From NCBI GenBank assembly GCA_030248215.1, contig JASANG010001697.1:17335-81334 (forward strand): DNA of 64,000 nucleotides, written 5' to 3'. Below are positions 23,591-36,589 of this stretch, one piece after another. Made by a program: the position numbers and the translations under genes. Source of the stretch: Enoplolaimus lenunculus. Its lineage: Eukaryota; Nematoda; Enoplea; Enoplida; Thoracostomopsidae. The notes beneath the pieces are model-generated. The model worked only from the letters and a program-made list of their open reading frames with translations. It was not told where the DNA came from and made no database searches. Within the stretch, counting starts at the first letter, position 1, and each line of letters opens with the position of its first letter.

Positions 23591-25650
23591 TTCCAGGTAT
23601 CGCTATAAAAGGACATATCTTGAAGGCATAGAAGCTATACTTAAGTTTGTAATAATTGCCGCTGCCATTAGTGCTGTCGCTATTAATATAAGTGTCCGTG
23701 ATTATTTGTAAATGTTTTTAGTAGTTATTGACGCCATGTGTATTTTTTATGCCTTGTATATATATTGTGGTGTGTCCTGTCCTTGTATTGTAGTGGTTGC
23801 TGGAATTTGAAGCTTTTGTTCGCTACCACATGAACTCTTGAGAAAACCACTCCCGTTTCTCCCCTCTTTCCGACTGTATGATCCGCACCAGAGAACAACT
23901 GACTACTTAATTTGGACTGAAAATTTGCACATCTCAAAACACCATTTACACATTGGAAATCTCACGGTAATAGGCGTGCACACAAAATGGTGCAGCGTTT
24001 TACGGATTGCTTATGAAGGGATTTGTCTGCTAAGTCGGGAGGAGCACCACCGTCAACATCCGGGAATTGTTTGCCTTCTTGGCTTGGTGTAATTGTTTTC
24101 CTTTGATCTATTAATGTTTATTCCGTCTAGCATATATATGTACCGGTCTTGGTGTTATTCCTGTTGTTCTTGAGTGTCGTCATTATTCATTGATAGGGTC
24201 AGATCTCTAGGGCTTAACTCCCTCCTTAGATGCCGGATAACGATGTCTAGACAAATTAGTTTGGTCACGAGGATGTCTTTATACGTCTCCGAACTTCCCT
24301 TGGTCCCCTCCTCACTTTTTTCCGCCCTTACGTTTTGACTAGAAGTTGTGACTGGACGTATATGACTAGAAACACATTTCGAATTTTAATCCCGTTTAGA
24401 TGTACACACGACAGTGAACGGTGGCAGTTGGTAAGCACCTTGGATAGGTAAGAACGTAAAAAAAGGTTTCTCTCGTATAGCATATTTGGGGGCGCGCTTT
24501 GAAAAATGGGTACGCATAGGACCATAAGTTGTATCACTTGAGGAAACATATGGAATATCCCCGTTCTACGACCTGCGTTGTAACTCTTTGCATACAGTAA
24601 TGTTTCTTGGGGTGGCGGAGTTCCTAATTAACCATCGGCTTTTGGTTTCGGCACCCGAAGGTTTCTGGTGTGCGGGGGCCCGAGAACATACCCCTTCCCT
24701 TTTTCATTCCAGTCGCCCTGTTTTTGGATTTCGCAAACTTGACTAGCTCGCCTCAAGTGGAAATTTGACAACTAGAACTCACTGACCAGAAAAGGGTTCC
24801 ATGCTGACCTGTAGAGTCTCGACTATCTTAGCAATGTTTAGACTAGTATCATGGATTTACAGGGAAGGATTGTTAAAAGAAATTGTTAAGGTAATTATCC
24901 AATAGGGGCGTACCCCATAAAATAGAGCTGCCAGAGAGGGAGACAGTTGGAGGTCCTTGACTGACGGAATGGGGGTAGAGGTGGCTTGAGTAGGATGGTT
25001 TTTCCCTGCCGTGTTTTTTCTTTCTTTCCACCCCCTCCCCGCGTCCTTCCTTTTTATTTCCTTTACAACTCAATCCAGTATACGTAAACTTAATCATGTA
25101 CGGAAACGCGGTGAGTGCTGGGGGTTAGTGTAATAGGAATCTGCAATTGCGTTGAGATTAAGACGGAGTGGAGAAAGCAAACGGGGGCTAAAAGGTGGTG
25201 TGGCACAAAAAGGGGCCATGCCTTTCGACTGTGGCTGTTGGACGTCCGAAACTTAGTTTAAGGACGTGCAGCCTTCCTTTTAAAGGATCGCCACTTATGA
25301 GTTAAGTCGTATGCTCAAACCAATGCGCCATCACGCCTCAGGCCATTAAGCGGATGCTCTTGAGGCCTTACATTACCAGTACTGTCAGGGGCCCGCCCGA
25401 CAGCTGAATACCCCCCAGTATAGCCGCAACGCCCTGCGGCCCGTTACGCACTTTCCCGTGGAAATTTGAGTTTTCAAAATATGTAAGCGCGGCCCTGTGC
25501 AAAGAAGCTCTACTCAGGAGATTAATACAACTACTAGACGGCAAACATGACAGGGGTAGTTTCAGCCCATAACTGTGGAGGCGAGTTGGGCGCTGAAGGG
25601 GAAGATTGTGGGGTATTTTGAACTTTCAAAATTTTGAATTTTAGAGCTTT

Positions 25651-26106
25651 GGTTTGCTCAGGCCTAAGGGGGGTAATCAGTTTAGAATTGGGGGCAGTTG
25701 TGAATTCAGGTTTAGGAGATGCGAGGTGAAGCATTTTTTAGAAACAGAAGGATTTTTAGGAGGGAATTGAGTAGAGTGCTGGCTTTTTGTGTTTTTATGG
25801 AGTGTGCTTGTTGTTTTCAATTTTCAGGTTTGGAGTTGGCGTTCTCGGGTTCGGCACGTCGGATTGGCTGAAAGCACTGGTTTGCTCAGGCCTAAGGGGG
25901 GTAATCAGTTTAGAATTGGGGGCAGTTGTGAATTCTGGTTTAGGAGATGCGAAGGTGAAGCATTTTTTAGAAACAGAAGGATTTTTAGGAGGGAATTGAG
26001 TAGAGTGCCGGCTTTTTGTGTTTTTATGGAGTGTGCTTGTTGTTTTCAATTTTCAGGTTTGGAGTTGGCGTTCTCGGGTTCGGCACGTCGGATTGGCTGA
26101 AAGCAC
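25651..26106 (+). repeat. Two-copy 228-bp tandem duplication in U3 of C
   Basis: 25651-25878 and 25879-26106 are almost identical. Both begin GGTTTGCTCAGGCCTAAGGG and end near GGATTGGCTGAAAGCA. The single-copy equivalents in A are at about 36195-36440 and 52805-53060. The very high identity of the two units points to a recent local duplication in an old LTR. Confidence 0.85.
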
Positions 26107-27022
26107 GTCCCGGCTGCCGTTTTCAGTCGACCACTGGGACTTCGCAAAAAAATTTTACACTTTCATGGGCAGTCATTTTTAAAATATTATTCTAACTATT
26201 TTGCTCTTAGGGTTTCAAACCGGTTCAATCATTTCGGACCCGTTGTTTTAGCTGAGAAAGTCACTCTGAACCTGCGCTGTAAATAGGCATTTGGAAAGTC
26301 AGGGCAAATGCAGGTTGTACGCACTGGTCGCGGACAGGGGTTTTTAGGAAAATACTGTTCATTGCCTTCTAGGATACATCGCAAAGGCCTGTATTAAACT
26401 ATTTCCCGCGTCGCACCGACTAAGAACACCACCCTAATTACAGCCCACAAGGCCTCAGTTAAAAAGTTATAGACTTTTGAAAATTTTAAAATTTTGTGTC
26501 TATACGTCCGGAGGCCAGAGTTCGAAAAATGCGATTTTCGCTTTTCCGAGATCAGACGTTAACATTAGTACCATTCGACTCAGCTCGCTAAGCTGATCAA
26601 GACAACCACCCAGAAACCTATCCGCAAACCAACAGTTAGGAAGTTTACAGGCCTTTGAAGTTTTTGAGATTTAACGTGTACACGCTTTACGGATCCCTGT
26701 CCGAAAACGCGATTTTCACTTTTCTGGGGTTGGGTGCTAAAAATGGTATCATTCGATTCAGCTCATCGAGCTGATTAAGAAAACCACCCCAAACCATCTC
26801 CGCAAATCAATGCATAAAGAGTTATGGCCAATCAAAGGTTTTAGGTTTTACGTGCGTACACCTTACGGATCGGATCCTGAAACACGCGATTTTCACTTTT
26901 TCACGATCCACCATACAATGGGTACCATTCGATTCCGCGCATCGCGCTGAGTAAGAAGACAACCCCAAACAGGGTACGCAAATCCAAACTTAAAAAGTTA
27001 TGATCATTTGAAAAGTATATTA

Positions 27023-27544
27023 TCGGTCATTCACGTACTGTCTATGCTACTGTAAAAAATTGTCCACAAACCTGGTTTTAAGGGCGGGACAAAACGACAA
27101 TGTCTTTAAGCTATAAAGACTTAACGGAATGTGTAATTAGATAGTTCGATTTTGCAGCAGGCCCTTCGACGGGACTAAGGACAATGTAGGTACTGTCTGG
27201 ACACAGTGTCTGACAATACGAGTTACTTCGAACAGATCCTGTATAATCGCTACGCAAAGTCTCTTCCGAGAAACTTTGTGTTATGACATAAGCTGAGTCC
27301 TTTCTGACAGACTTTGTACAAAACAGATGTCCTTTAAATAACGTATTGGCAATTTAGAATAGGTATGGACGGCAACGTGGCCAAGCACATGTTGTTTAGA
27401 GAGAGTGCGAGTTGTCAACAGGGTCTACACAAGATATATGAGACATTTTGACATATAATTTGGAAACAATAAAACTACAGACGTAGGGGATCATATGTGG
27501 GACAATTTTTACAGTAGCGTAGACAGTATAACGTGGATGACCCA
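27023..27544. mobile_element. 522-bp Harbinger-like MITE in LTR of C
   Basis: This is the same family as 18668-19195. The ends are TCGGTCATTCACG (diverged) and GGATGACCCA, flanked by the TTA duplication (27020-27022, 27545-27547). The related unit in the 3' LTR of A (about 53993-54030) lacks it, so the site is an insertion into the 178-bp array. There is no transposase. Confidence 0.85.
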
Positions 27545-27734
27545 TTATTTACATGTACACGCTTTTACGGATCCGGCCCAAAAAACGTGATTTCAACTTT
27601 TTCGAGCTACTGGGTTAAAATTGATATCATTTGATTCGGCTTGCTGTGTAGAGCAAGAAAACCGCCCCGAACATGGCCCGCAAACGAATAGTCATAAAGT
27701 TATGGCAACTGAGAATTTCAAATTTTAGTGTGTA

Positions 27735-27862
27735 CACGTTAAACTTTGCCTGGCGTTGGCGACAACGCAGGCGCAGCAATTTTGTATAAACTTTTGGAGG
27801 AAAAATCTTAAATCAGGAAACCTGCAAGGTGACGCAATTTAGGCTGCTCCCAGAAAACCTTT
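27735..27862 (+). repeat. Displaced leader fragment inside the U3 array of C
   Basis: AAACTTTGCC, the GCGA hairpin (27748-27772), TTTTGTATAAACTTTTGG and ACCTGCAAGGTGACGC reproduce the leader segment that otherwise lies 225-330 nt downstream of the start site (29222-29320 here, 38863-38960 and 55685-55780 in A). Here it sits between two 178-bp units, about 1.2 kb upstream of the promoter. Confidence 0.7.
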
Positions 27863-28828
27863 TGAATTTTGAGTATGAAAATTCTGAACATTTGCATATA
27901 CAGCTCTACGGAGCGGATCTCTAAAAGTGCAATTTTCACTTTTTCGGGTCTCAACGTTAAGAGTGGTACCGTTCGATTTATTGCAGCGTCTTGATTAAGA
28001 AAACCACCCCTAACATTGTCTGCAGGTGAATATTTGAAAAGTTATGATCAATTGAAATTTTGGAAAATTCTGTGTTGTAAGTTCTTAACGGATGAGCTCT
28101 GATAATTAGGATTGTCTCTTTTTAGGGTTATAGCATTAAATTGGGCATACTTTGAATCAGTTATTGGTTCCAGTTAGTAAAATCACCCGAATAGGGTCCG
28201 CTCACGGATACCTAAGGAAGTCATGGTTCGTTGAGGCCTTGGTATTTTGCACGCACCCACTCACTGGGAGCAAGCATTAGCAGGGAGACTACTACCTGTA
28301 GGGGTTATGAGTTGGCCCGATAATAAGCATGATAAAGCACATTTAGATCAATGTATAACGCCGGGTAAGATTTTCGTCGATTATACACGGGGACGACTTA
28401 GCGAGAATTTCTTGGACTGGACAGTTTAGGCGTAAGGACCTAGGGTCTTGAATCTTCATATACGTACAATGGTATAATGTTTCGGTTGTCTCGAATTTAG
28501 TTTATTGCTTGTCTCCTTTTTCTTTACCCTGTATTTGTTTCCTGTTGTGGCTTTTCGTTTTGTATTTCTGCCTTGCGATATAGACAGTTACCTCGTGTAG
28601 AGTGTGCGTACTATCGAATGCAATAGATTTTGTTAAGCAGCACGGGGAGGGTTTACCACAAAAGCTGCAGGTGGTGGTCCTGTTTTGTAAGGGGGTATGG
28701 GTGAACCCCGTCGATACTTTTTGGCCCCTGCTCCATGTTGCATTTCTGTATTCAGACTCCTGATAGGGGTAAACCTGATTAACCCCCTCATAACGTTTCG
28801 TTGGAAAATTACATGTTAAATTCGCCTG

Positions 28829-29007
28829 CCAATCACAGGTTTTTAAGAGTCTATTGATTACTCACCTCGCATTGGTCAGTTTTTACACCTAGAATTTTAT
28901 CCAATAGAAAGAGCTTACGATGTTTGTTTTCGAGCCGCACTCATTGGCTAAATTTTGGAGCTCAGGCAGTATATAAGACCGCTGCACAGGCTGAACATTG
29001 AGTTCAG
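28829..29007 (+). promoter_or_regulatory. Core promoter of LTR C with phased CCAAT boxes
   Basis: CCAAT/ATTGG pentamers start at 28829, 28871, 28901 and 28943 (spacing 42, 30, 42). TATATAAG starts at 28970. The start site by analogy with A is at about 29001, in CATTGAGTTCAGTTT. The spacing is the same as in both LTRs of A. Confidence 0.75.
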
Positions 29008-29227
29008 TTTATAATTTTCAGTTTTTGGTCGCGTGCTCGAGCCGCGACAGCAAACCGATTTCTCTGCACGCCGAGGCCGACTTCGCGTGCACGAGAGTTT
29101 CGGGACGCTGATAATAGGGGGTATGTGCGCTGCGCGCGGGGGTATGAAATTTTTGAGCAAAAGGGGGCCCAGTTAGGATTTTCCTGTTCACGAAAAAGGT
29201 GTGGGTAACTTTTTGCGTTAAAAATTT

Positions 29228-29252
29228 GCCTGTCGTTGGCGACAACGCAGGT
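29228..29252 (+). promoter_or_regulatory. Leader hairpin with GCGA tetraloop (copy C)
   Basis: The CCTG-n-CGTTG stem, GCGA loop and CAACGCAGG stem lie about 228 nt after the start site. A second conserved dyad, CCGAATGCTAAGCATTTAGG, lies at 29407-29426. Confidence 0.65.
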
Positions 29253-30175
29253 GCTAAAATTTTGTATAAACTTTTGGGGTGAATCTTAATCAAAAAACCT
29301 GCAAGGAGGTGTCATTTAGACAATGATTGTAGGAAAATAGGCACATTTAGGAATAACCTTGGCATCCACAGGATTGATTGTCAGCACGGTAGGGAGGCCA
29401 ATACAGCCGAATGCTAAGCATTTAGGATATGACACCAAAAGAGGTAAGGCCTTACCGTCAAAAAAAATTTTGGTGTGCCCCGTGATTTGTGGCGATTCTA
29501 TGCAGGCCCCGATGAACTAAGCAATTAATAGGGCTTGTCCAGTTGACAATCAAACTGCTGAGTGTACAGTCTGTGATAAATCAAGTTTAAGGTTAGGGAA
29601 CGTGTGGTGTCCTCAGACACAGGCACAGTGTTGGATCTATATCCGCCCAGATAACCCTTCCAGGAGAAATTTTGAAGCTGGAGTATGGGCACAGGGGGAT
29701 TTTCGTGATGAACCCCCCATCCTCGCAAGACCTTACGGTAAACGTGCTGCATATCTGAAAACTATTAAGGTAATGATGGTGAGCTTGTCTGGAATGCCCA
29801 TGAAATGAGTGGGAATCCTGAGCCCAGGCTTAAGCGAACCATTGAGCCTGAATCGGAGTTAAACCCCGCCTGCCCGAAGGCCACATATGGACTAATCAAG
29901 CTCACCACCATGAGACATAGAGCATATCTAACTAGAAATCCACAACCTTAAGCTGCGGTAAATAGCTGTAAGATAGTTGACCTAGGGCAAGGTAACCAGA
30001 AGCACAACGTAATTTCATGAATCACTTACCATGTCCTTTTAGCAATTACTATAAGCTATTTTCAAGCTAATTGAATTAATTAAATCAATTATACGACTGA
30101 TCTCTTGAGTCAGATCTTAGGACTAAGGTATTTTGAGCCAGCATTTTTATGCATGTATAAAATGTACAAAACAAT

Positions 30176-30181
30176 AATAAA
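30176..30181 (+). terminator. Poly(A) signal AATAAA in LTR C
   Basis: AATAAACCAAAAC is about 1.17 kb after the start site and matches the context at 39779 and 18035 (minus). Confidence 0.6.
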
Positions 30182-30324
30182 CCAAAACTTTAATTTGAGT
30201 TCAGTCCTGAACCTGGAGCGCTCAATGGATTCCTGGCCCAAGAGTCATGGCTATAATTAGGATAGAACTTAGAATTATAGGAGACTCGAACTATTATCCA
30301 GCTATGGAAATTCTATGACAACCA

Positions 30325-30838
30325 TGCGGAGTTCACGTTACCAATTGTGCGCTTGGTACCTATTTTGTCCCTGTGCTCCCATCGGTACACACTAACTTTT
30401 TTGTTACCCATATGAATACCAACAGAAAATATAATGTTGCACATAGCTAGGTTTTTGAAATATTGACCTACACATATGGGTAGAGTCAAGATGTCTACTT
30501 GTAGCCCATATAGATGTCAACATAATGCACTTTCAAGCTTGCTTTTTAAAACAACTCAGTACAGTGAGTTTTGTTTTACAATTCTGGTTTAGTCTTTTTT
30601 ACAATATATCTTTGGAAAAAATCTAAAAAATTACATAAACTATAAATATTGTTAAAACAAACTCAAGGTACCCATATGGGTAACAATCCGAAGACTAGCT
30701 ACCCATAGCTACAAACGTAAGGTACCCATATGGGTAGTAGCTAGCTAGCAACCTATTCATATAGGTAGTTTCTACATCCTGTAATGGGTAGGTGACATAA
30801 CAGGTCCCAAGCGCACAATCGGTAACGTGAACCCAGCA
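30325..30838. mobile_element. TIR DNA transposon related to 2009-2958, in LTR C
   Basis: The left end TGCGGAGTTCACGTTACC and the right end GGTAACGTGAACCCAGCA are followed inwards by matching TTGTGCGCTTGGTACC / GGTCCCAAGCGCACAA. The interior is AT-rich with ACCCATATGGGT palindromes. The flanking triplets (CCA, TCA) are not identical. LTR A lacks it at about 39905. It is non-autonomous, with no transposase. Confidence 0.75.
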
Positions 30839-31398
30839 TCAGAGCCTCGAAAAACGATTAAATAGCCCTGGTTCGAATCAGTGGCAGTAAAAGTAAAACT
30901 TTTTTGTTACCCATATGGATACCAACAGAAAATATAATGTTGCACATAGCTAGGTTTTTGAAATATTGACCTACACATATGGGTAGAGTCAAGATGTCTA
31001 CTCGTTGCATATATAGATGTCAACATAATGCACTTTCAAGCTTTATCTTTAAAACGGCTCAGTACAGTTAGTTTTGTTTTACAAGTCTGTTTTAGTCTTT
31101 TTTACAACATATCTTTGGAAAAATTTAAAAAATTACGCAAACTATAAATATTGTTAAAACAAACGCAAGGTACCCATATGGGTAACAAACCGAAGATTAG
31201 CTACCCATAGCTACAAACGTAAGGTACCCATATGGGTAGTAGCTAGCTAGAAACCTATTCATATAGGTTGTTTCTACATCCTGTAATGGGTAGGTGACAT
31301 AACAGGTCCCAAGCGCACAATCGGTAACGTGAACCCAGCATCAGAGCCTCGAAAAACGATTAAATAGCCCTGGTTCGAATCAGTGGCAGTAAAAGTAA
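30396..31398 (+). repeat. Two-copy tandem duplication of about 502 bp covering the TIR element
   Basis: 30396-30896 and 30897-31398 are almost identical. Each unit runs from within the transposon through its right end into LTR sequence (AATAGCCCTGGTTCGAATCA). The joint near 30892-30905 has short shared AACTTTTTTG. The second unit therefore lacks the transposon's left end. It looks like microhomology-type local duplication after the transposon insertion. Confidence 0.85.
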
Positions 31399-31834
31399 AT
31401 AAAAACCTCAAAGGCTAGGATCGATCAGCCTTTCTGTTAAACGGTCCATGTCAAGTAAGGAAAAATCTTTCAAAACCAACAAATCCCAGGAATAAAACCA
31501 AAGGATCAAACAATACCCACGACCAAGAGTCGTTAAGTCTAATTTGGATAAACGTTGTAAGCACACAGTCGCAGCGAAATCCACGGAGGAAAACTATTTG
31601 TTACTTGTGCGGCCCACTTACACGCACTCGGGGGTTTGCTAGAGCTTAGAGCATAGGCAGGCTTAGGCGTACGACGATATCGGGATTTTGTGACTCTCAA
31701 AACCTGATATCACGCCGGGGGACCGTCATCTTCTAGGCAAGTAGCTTACTTTGGCAGATCCACGGCCTCGAACACCCGTGAGAGTATCATCCCGGATTCG
31801 TCCGCTGGGATACTCGTTGATCGTACCCGTAACA

Positions 31835-34398
31835 ATACCACATGATATTCGACTTTGATAAAGATTTACTTTGAAAAGAAAAGAAAAGGCATTAGGCTAC
31901 ATCAAATAGTATCTTTCGAGATGTCCACAAAATGTTATATTGTAAATTCATTGTTTAATACAGGTGCTTCAAACTGATTTGTATCAGTGCTTTCGTTATC
32001 GATGAAAACTTTTGCCAGGTACCCAATCCTGAAATTTGTGAACTTCCAGGGAAGTCAAATAAGGTTGATCAAGCGTTTGTAGCATCTATTATTAACTCTG
32101 AATTCTGTCTTCCAAAACAACAAAAAGCATACAAAGGATGTGTCACTAAAACAGATTTAATCCATTCTACATTTTGAAAATGACAAAGGTTATAAACACA
32201 AAAGTAGAACTAGAACCGACGCGCCACTATTTAATCAGTCAAGCGTTAGGTGATATTTGTAATTTTTGTTAAAAAAGGGCCACCATATTGAGACATGCCG
32301 GCCTGAAAAAGTGAAATGTATTGCAAGACACATAAATTTTATTGCACCATCAGGGTCGTTGTCCGGAAAAGATAAAATTTTAAATTTGCATTATTTTGCA
32401 AAAGTATTGAGATTTTAAATTACCGAATTGAAAGAAAGTATATAAACATACAGGATTCTGTTTGAAAAATCTTTCGGGAGCCTTACATCACAGCGATTCA
32501 TAGAATTTTTGCCCACCAAACCTGGTTAGTATTTCACATGGTTAGTATTACTTAAAATGCGAGGCAATGAAGTTTGGCATCAAAAACTTTAGTTTTTCGC
32601 TTAGCTTGCGCACACTATTATATTATTGCACTGCATGGTTCGTCCTGCACATAAAGTGACCGAACGACTTTTAGATACTCCAATGTGTCCGCCAAGTGAC
32701 ACCAAAATATGCTACAACGTCCGCTGACATAAGTTTACTAATAACGAACGGTGTATAGTTTTACGACACTATGTCCGCAAACGAAAAACGTCTATGCTTG
32801 GCATACTTTTAGGCGAGCATAGAAAACACTTTATATACAATATAAAATATAAATTACACCTGCGTTATTCCAAAAACATAGTGCACACAAAAATTTATGG
32901 TTCACAAAGACCTAACTTAGCTTTTAATTATGCGGATATTTTGGCAAAAAAGAGAACTATGTCCGGACACGGAAGCTAGTTAGTGTTTGTGTCCGTACAA
33001 AGTTATCAACGTACTCTATAGTGTCCGCGGAAAACAGAAATGGTGCGGAAATTTTATGTGCAAGCCGGACCAGCGGTAACGTGAAACTGACGTAAATGGT
33101 TCTTTAATTTTGCCAAAGATTTTTTGTCCATTCAGCTCTCACAAGTTAAACTGAGGCACGCATTAATGCTTTAAGATCACTCAAAGAATGTATGAAAACG
33201 AGACATAGAAACTTTGTTCTTTTCATTGGAGATTCACGTATTCGTCATTTACACAAATATTTTGTGTTTTTGATGGCACATGAAAACAAACCCGCGATGT
33301 ACAATATTTACAAAAACAACGATTTAAGTTTAACTGTTGTAAGTCTCTAACGTTTTATCGCTTACCATCTACAGTTATCTTTATCAGCAGCTAAATTTTC
33401 TGATGTTGTAAACAGACAGCAGTATAAATTCCAGCGGTCATCGGTGGCATTTGAATGCTCACTTTCTTACATTTTAGTACACAAATGTTGTATTACTCAT
33501 GCTTTAACATGTTTTAGCTGGATTTAACTTTCTTACCCCACATACGAGCAATTAATATTATTATGGACACTGTTAATGTGTGCTATATCGCGCACCAAAT
33601 ATTGAAACATTTACTGTATTCAAAATACTTTAACTTTTAGTCTGTGTAAAACAAATTTGTGTTCACTATGATATTTATTAGATTAGTTGACGTATATTGA
33701 TGAAACCATGTATTTCAGGAATACCGAAGAATAGGTTTTTTTGGACGATACGGTCAAATATTGCAAGGTATTATGCGAAAACGAAACCTGGAACCTACAT
33801 TGGTAGTCATTGGCGGCTCGTTGGTATATCACATTTTATATTATTAATTTTGCATGGTGACAAAGAAATATAATTCTTTGTTTCTTTAAAAATTATAACA
33901 TTCGAACATTACTCAAAAATAACACCGTAGTTTCGGTTGTAATAATTTTAATAGCATTAAGCGTTGAATTTGGTGAATTTTTGCAAACTAGTAGTCATAA
34001 ATGTATTAGTTCTATAATTGTGTTATGCGTAGTCCACTTTATTTTGAACCCGCTTTGTGGAAAATAAAGTTTTCAATTTGCTTCTACCAAAAGTAAAAAA
34101 TTTAACGATGCTTTAAATAAAAACTTGTTTTAAAATTTTAATTTCGCTTTACTACTACTGTTTCAATTTAGTTGCGTACTACTAAACTGAACTTCTTGAT
34201 TTACCATTGCTATTAATAACGTTTGACGTTAAAGGTCAAAGAAAACATAAAAATTTTAACCTTCGCGATGATTTAATGCATTTTAAACTTCAAGGACTAG
34301 TGGTAAATTGAAAATTAAGATGTAGATGATTATATTTACCCAAGTTTAGGATTAATTTTTATTTAATTAGAACGAAACTTAACATACACCGAAAATAT
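31835..34398. other. AT-rich non-element DNA between copies C and A
   Basis: Composition changes sharply at both edges. No frame longer than about 61 codons is present and no gene was recognised. Features seen: a cluster of six TGTCCG/CGTCCG-type motifs between about 32685 and 33025, and a dyad CTTTATTTT...AAAATAAAG near 34036-34068. The last four bases (ATAT, 34395-34398) are the target duplicated on insertion of A. Before that insertion this was continuous with 56718 onward. Confidence 0.6.
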
Positions 34399-36589
34399 TG
34401 TCAGGGACACTATTCCCTCTTGAACACCCATCCAAACTCAGCCATTGTATAAAATTATGGTTGTCATTATTATTATTTTTTTTCTGTTATTATTATTGTC
34501 TTATTAGTGTCATTGTTAGTATTTTGCTGTGGTTGTTAATGCTATTCTTTTGTTTTTTTGTATCGTGTCTTTCAAGTATGATTGTTTGATGATGACAGCC
34601 AGGCACGCTCACACGACAATCCCTTTTGTTGCGTCCCCTTAACTTTACATGAATATCGTAAACAATACGGGCCACTCTTTCAGCTCGGGTCGTGCTTGGC
34701 TACGGGAGGGGTACCGCCAGTAACATCTGAAAAGTGTTACCCCACACAATGTTCTTGGCTGGCATAGTTGTTTCTTCAGTTTGTTGTTAGATATTGTTTT
34801 GTCCCGCGAGTATACTTACCGGTCTGGTGTTATAATTTAAGGGACTCTCATATTTTTGGTACTGGCCTGCGGAACGTAGGAGCTCAGCTTGCTCGTTGGG
34901 TACTTTTGACCTGTTTCTGAGTTAATTCCGACCCCTTTTTCTTCATACGACCGTGTTTCAAATGGGTAATTTGGGAGCAACAATTGGAATTATTTATACC
35001 GTACCCATTGCATAAGTGTGTAAAAGCTGTTAAAAACCCACGGAAACATGACGGGCCTTAATAACTAATTAAAGGAAAATCCTAGGGATCATATCTGTAT
35101 GTATAATCGCTGTTACATATTCGTTGTTGTACATTTATTATTTTCTGCTTGGCGTCTTGTAAGCGTTTTATATACATATATATATGTATAGGATCATGTG
35201 GTGCTGGCACAACCCTAAAATTTTGTCTCTCCCATTTCAATGACTAGATGCCGAATTAAAGAAAAATTGACTAGAATTGGCTGAATGCATTGATTTGACT
35301 AGATATCGTATGATTAGCGTACAGCAATTTCCGTTTCTTCCTGACGAGTACTTAAATTTCGACTAGCCGAAACCGATTGCACGCTTTAAAGATTAGATTC
35401 GAATGACTAGAAATGTATTTGCACAGTATGTACTGGTATTTCCACCGGACAGCCGAATTACTCGGAGATTTCCTATGTAGGGAGTCGAATCTAAAAGGAT
35501 TGAACGTAGCCGCCTATGAATTTCAAGATAACACGGGAGGGGCGATTTGGGCGATGTATTCGGGAAAGTGAAATCGCGGTCTGAATTTCGGGAATTTCGG
35601 GTTCCGGAAGGACTGGCTTAGGTTTAAGTTTACCTAGACTCGGTTCCATCTAAAAATTTGAGTCTCGCCCCTATGCTCACCGGAACCTGACTAGAGTTAC
35701 TCGCTTGTTTTGCACACTGTGTTTGTACTACGTAGGCTTGACTATATATCTACGTGTTTACACACCGTGGCAGCTCAGTATAGGTATTGGGGGTTGATTT
35801 CCTGAGGGTTAGAAAGGAAGCTATAGGGTCTGAGCGGTAAGGGATGACTGAGTGTGAGTGATTATTTATGAGGCTGTTCCGGATTTCTCTAGGTTGTTCG
35901 ACATTCGCCTATTTTCAAACACAAACGCCCCTCCCGACTAACACCCCTTGTAGCTGGAAGCGTATGATGAAACTTTCGTTTCGAGTAATCTTTGCTGCGT
36001 CGAGAGTCTTGTAAGAAACGCTGAAGGGTGCACGCGGCTGTTTTCAAAGCCCCCAACATAGCAGAAACTGCAGTGATTGCCGCAGAAATTGATAGGAGAG
36101 TTTTCAGCACGAAGGAAACAAGATACGCGTGGTAAGGGGAGGAAAGACAGGGTTTTGAGGGTTGTTTTGAACTTTCAAAAATTTTGAATTTTAAGTTAAG
36201 CAGCGCCTCGCTTCAGCCTAAGAGGGGTAGTCAGAATATGATTGGGGGGTTAGGAGTGTTTCTAGGCTCAGGGCAAGTGAGGGGGTACGCGGTTGTTCTT
36301 GGGCATAGATGGATTTCTAGTAAGCCGCGATTCCTTGTGTTTTTAGGATGGTTGAGTTTTAGGGAGTGTGATTGTTGTTTTCCATATTTCAGGTGCGGAG
36401 CTGGCGCTCTTGGGTTCGGCACACCGGGTTGGCCGAGTAAGCCGTCCCGGCCGCCGTTTTAGGTCGGCAACCAGGATCTTGCAAAAATTTTGAATTTCTT
36501 GACACTTAAATTTTGAAATTTCTTTTCATTTTTGGGCTTCCTGGGGTTCTATATTTAGTACCTGTTGTCTTGGCCTTCTGTTTTGGCCG

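Larger units (their letters stand above)
26260..28100 (+). repeat. U3 array of units of about 178 bp, copy C
   Basis: Degenerate units share AAAGTTATGG-like starts, the CTTTACGGATCC-like block and the AAGAAAACCACCCC-like block. The array is interrupted by the MITE at 27023-27544 and by a displaced leader fragment at about 27735-27862. Palindromic cores such as CAGCTCGCTAAGCTGA recur once per unit. Confidence 0.7.
23590..31834 (+). mobile_element. Copy C: LTR without internal region, with nested insertions
   Basis: The right end is sharp: the terminal block 31626-31834 ends CGTACCCGTAACA like the LTRs of A, but is followed by AT-rich DNA (ATAC...) instead of the internal CTTGGGGGC. The left part aligns with the U3 start of A and B from about 23.64 kb (tract with AATTGCCGCTGCCATTA). 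A precise start and a target duplication were not found. Contents in order: U3; a two-fold 228-bp duplication; the 178-bp units; a MITE; a displaced leader piece; promoter; leader; poly(A) signal; and two nearly identical blocks of about 502 bp. It is probably a solo LTR, old and swollen to about 8 kb. Confidence 0.65.

Noticed and set aside
24873-25097. Lysine-rich small frame near 25 kb
   Set aside because: Purine/pyrimidine-skewed low-complexity U3 sequence with no counterpart frame in A or B.
34036-34068. Bidirectional transcription terminator from the CTTTATTTT/AAAATAAAG dyad
   Set aside because: The dyad gives AATAAA on both strands, but AT-rich DNA produces such motifs by chance and no flanking gene exists to be terminated.
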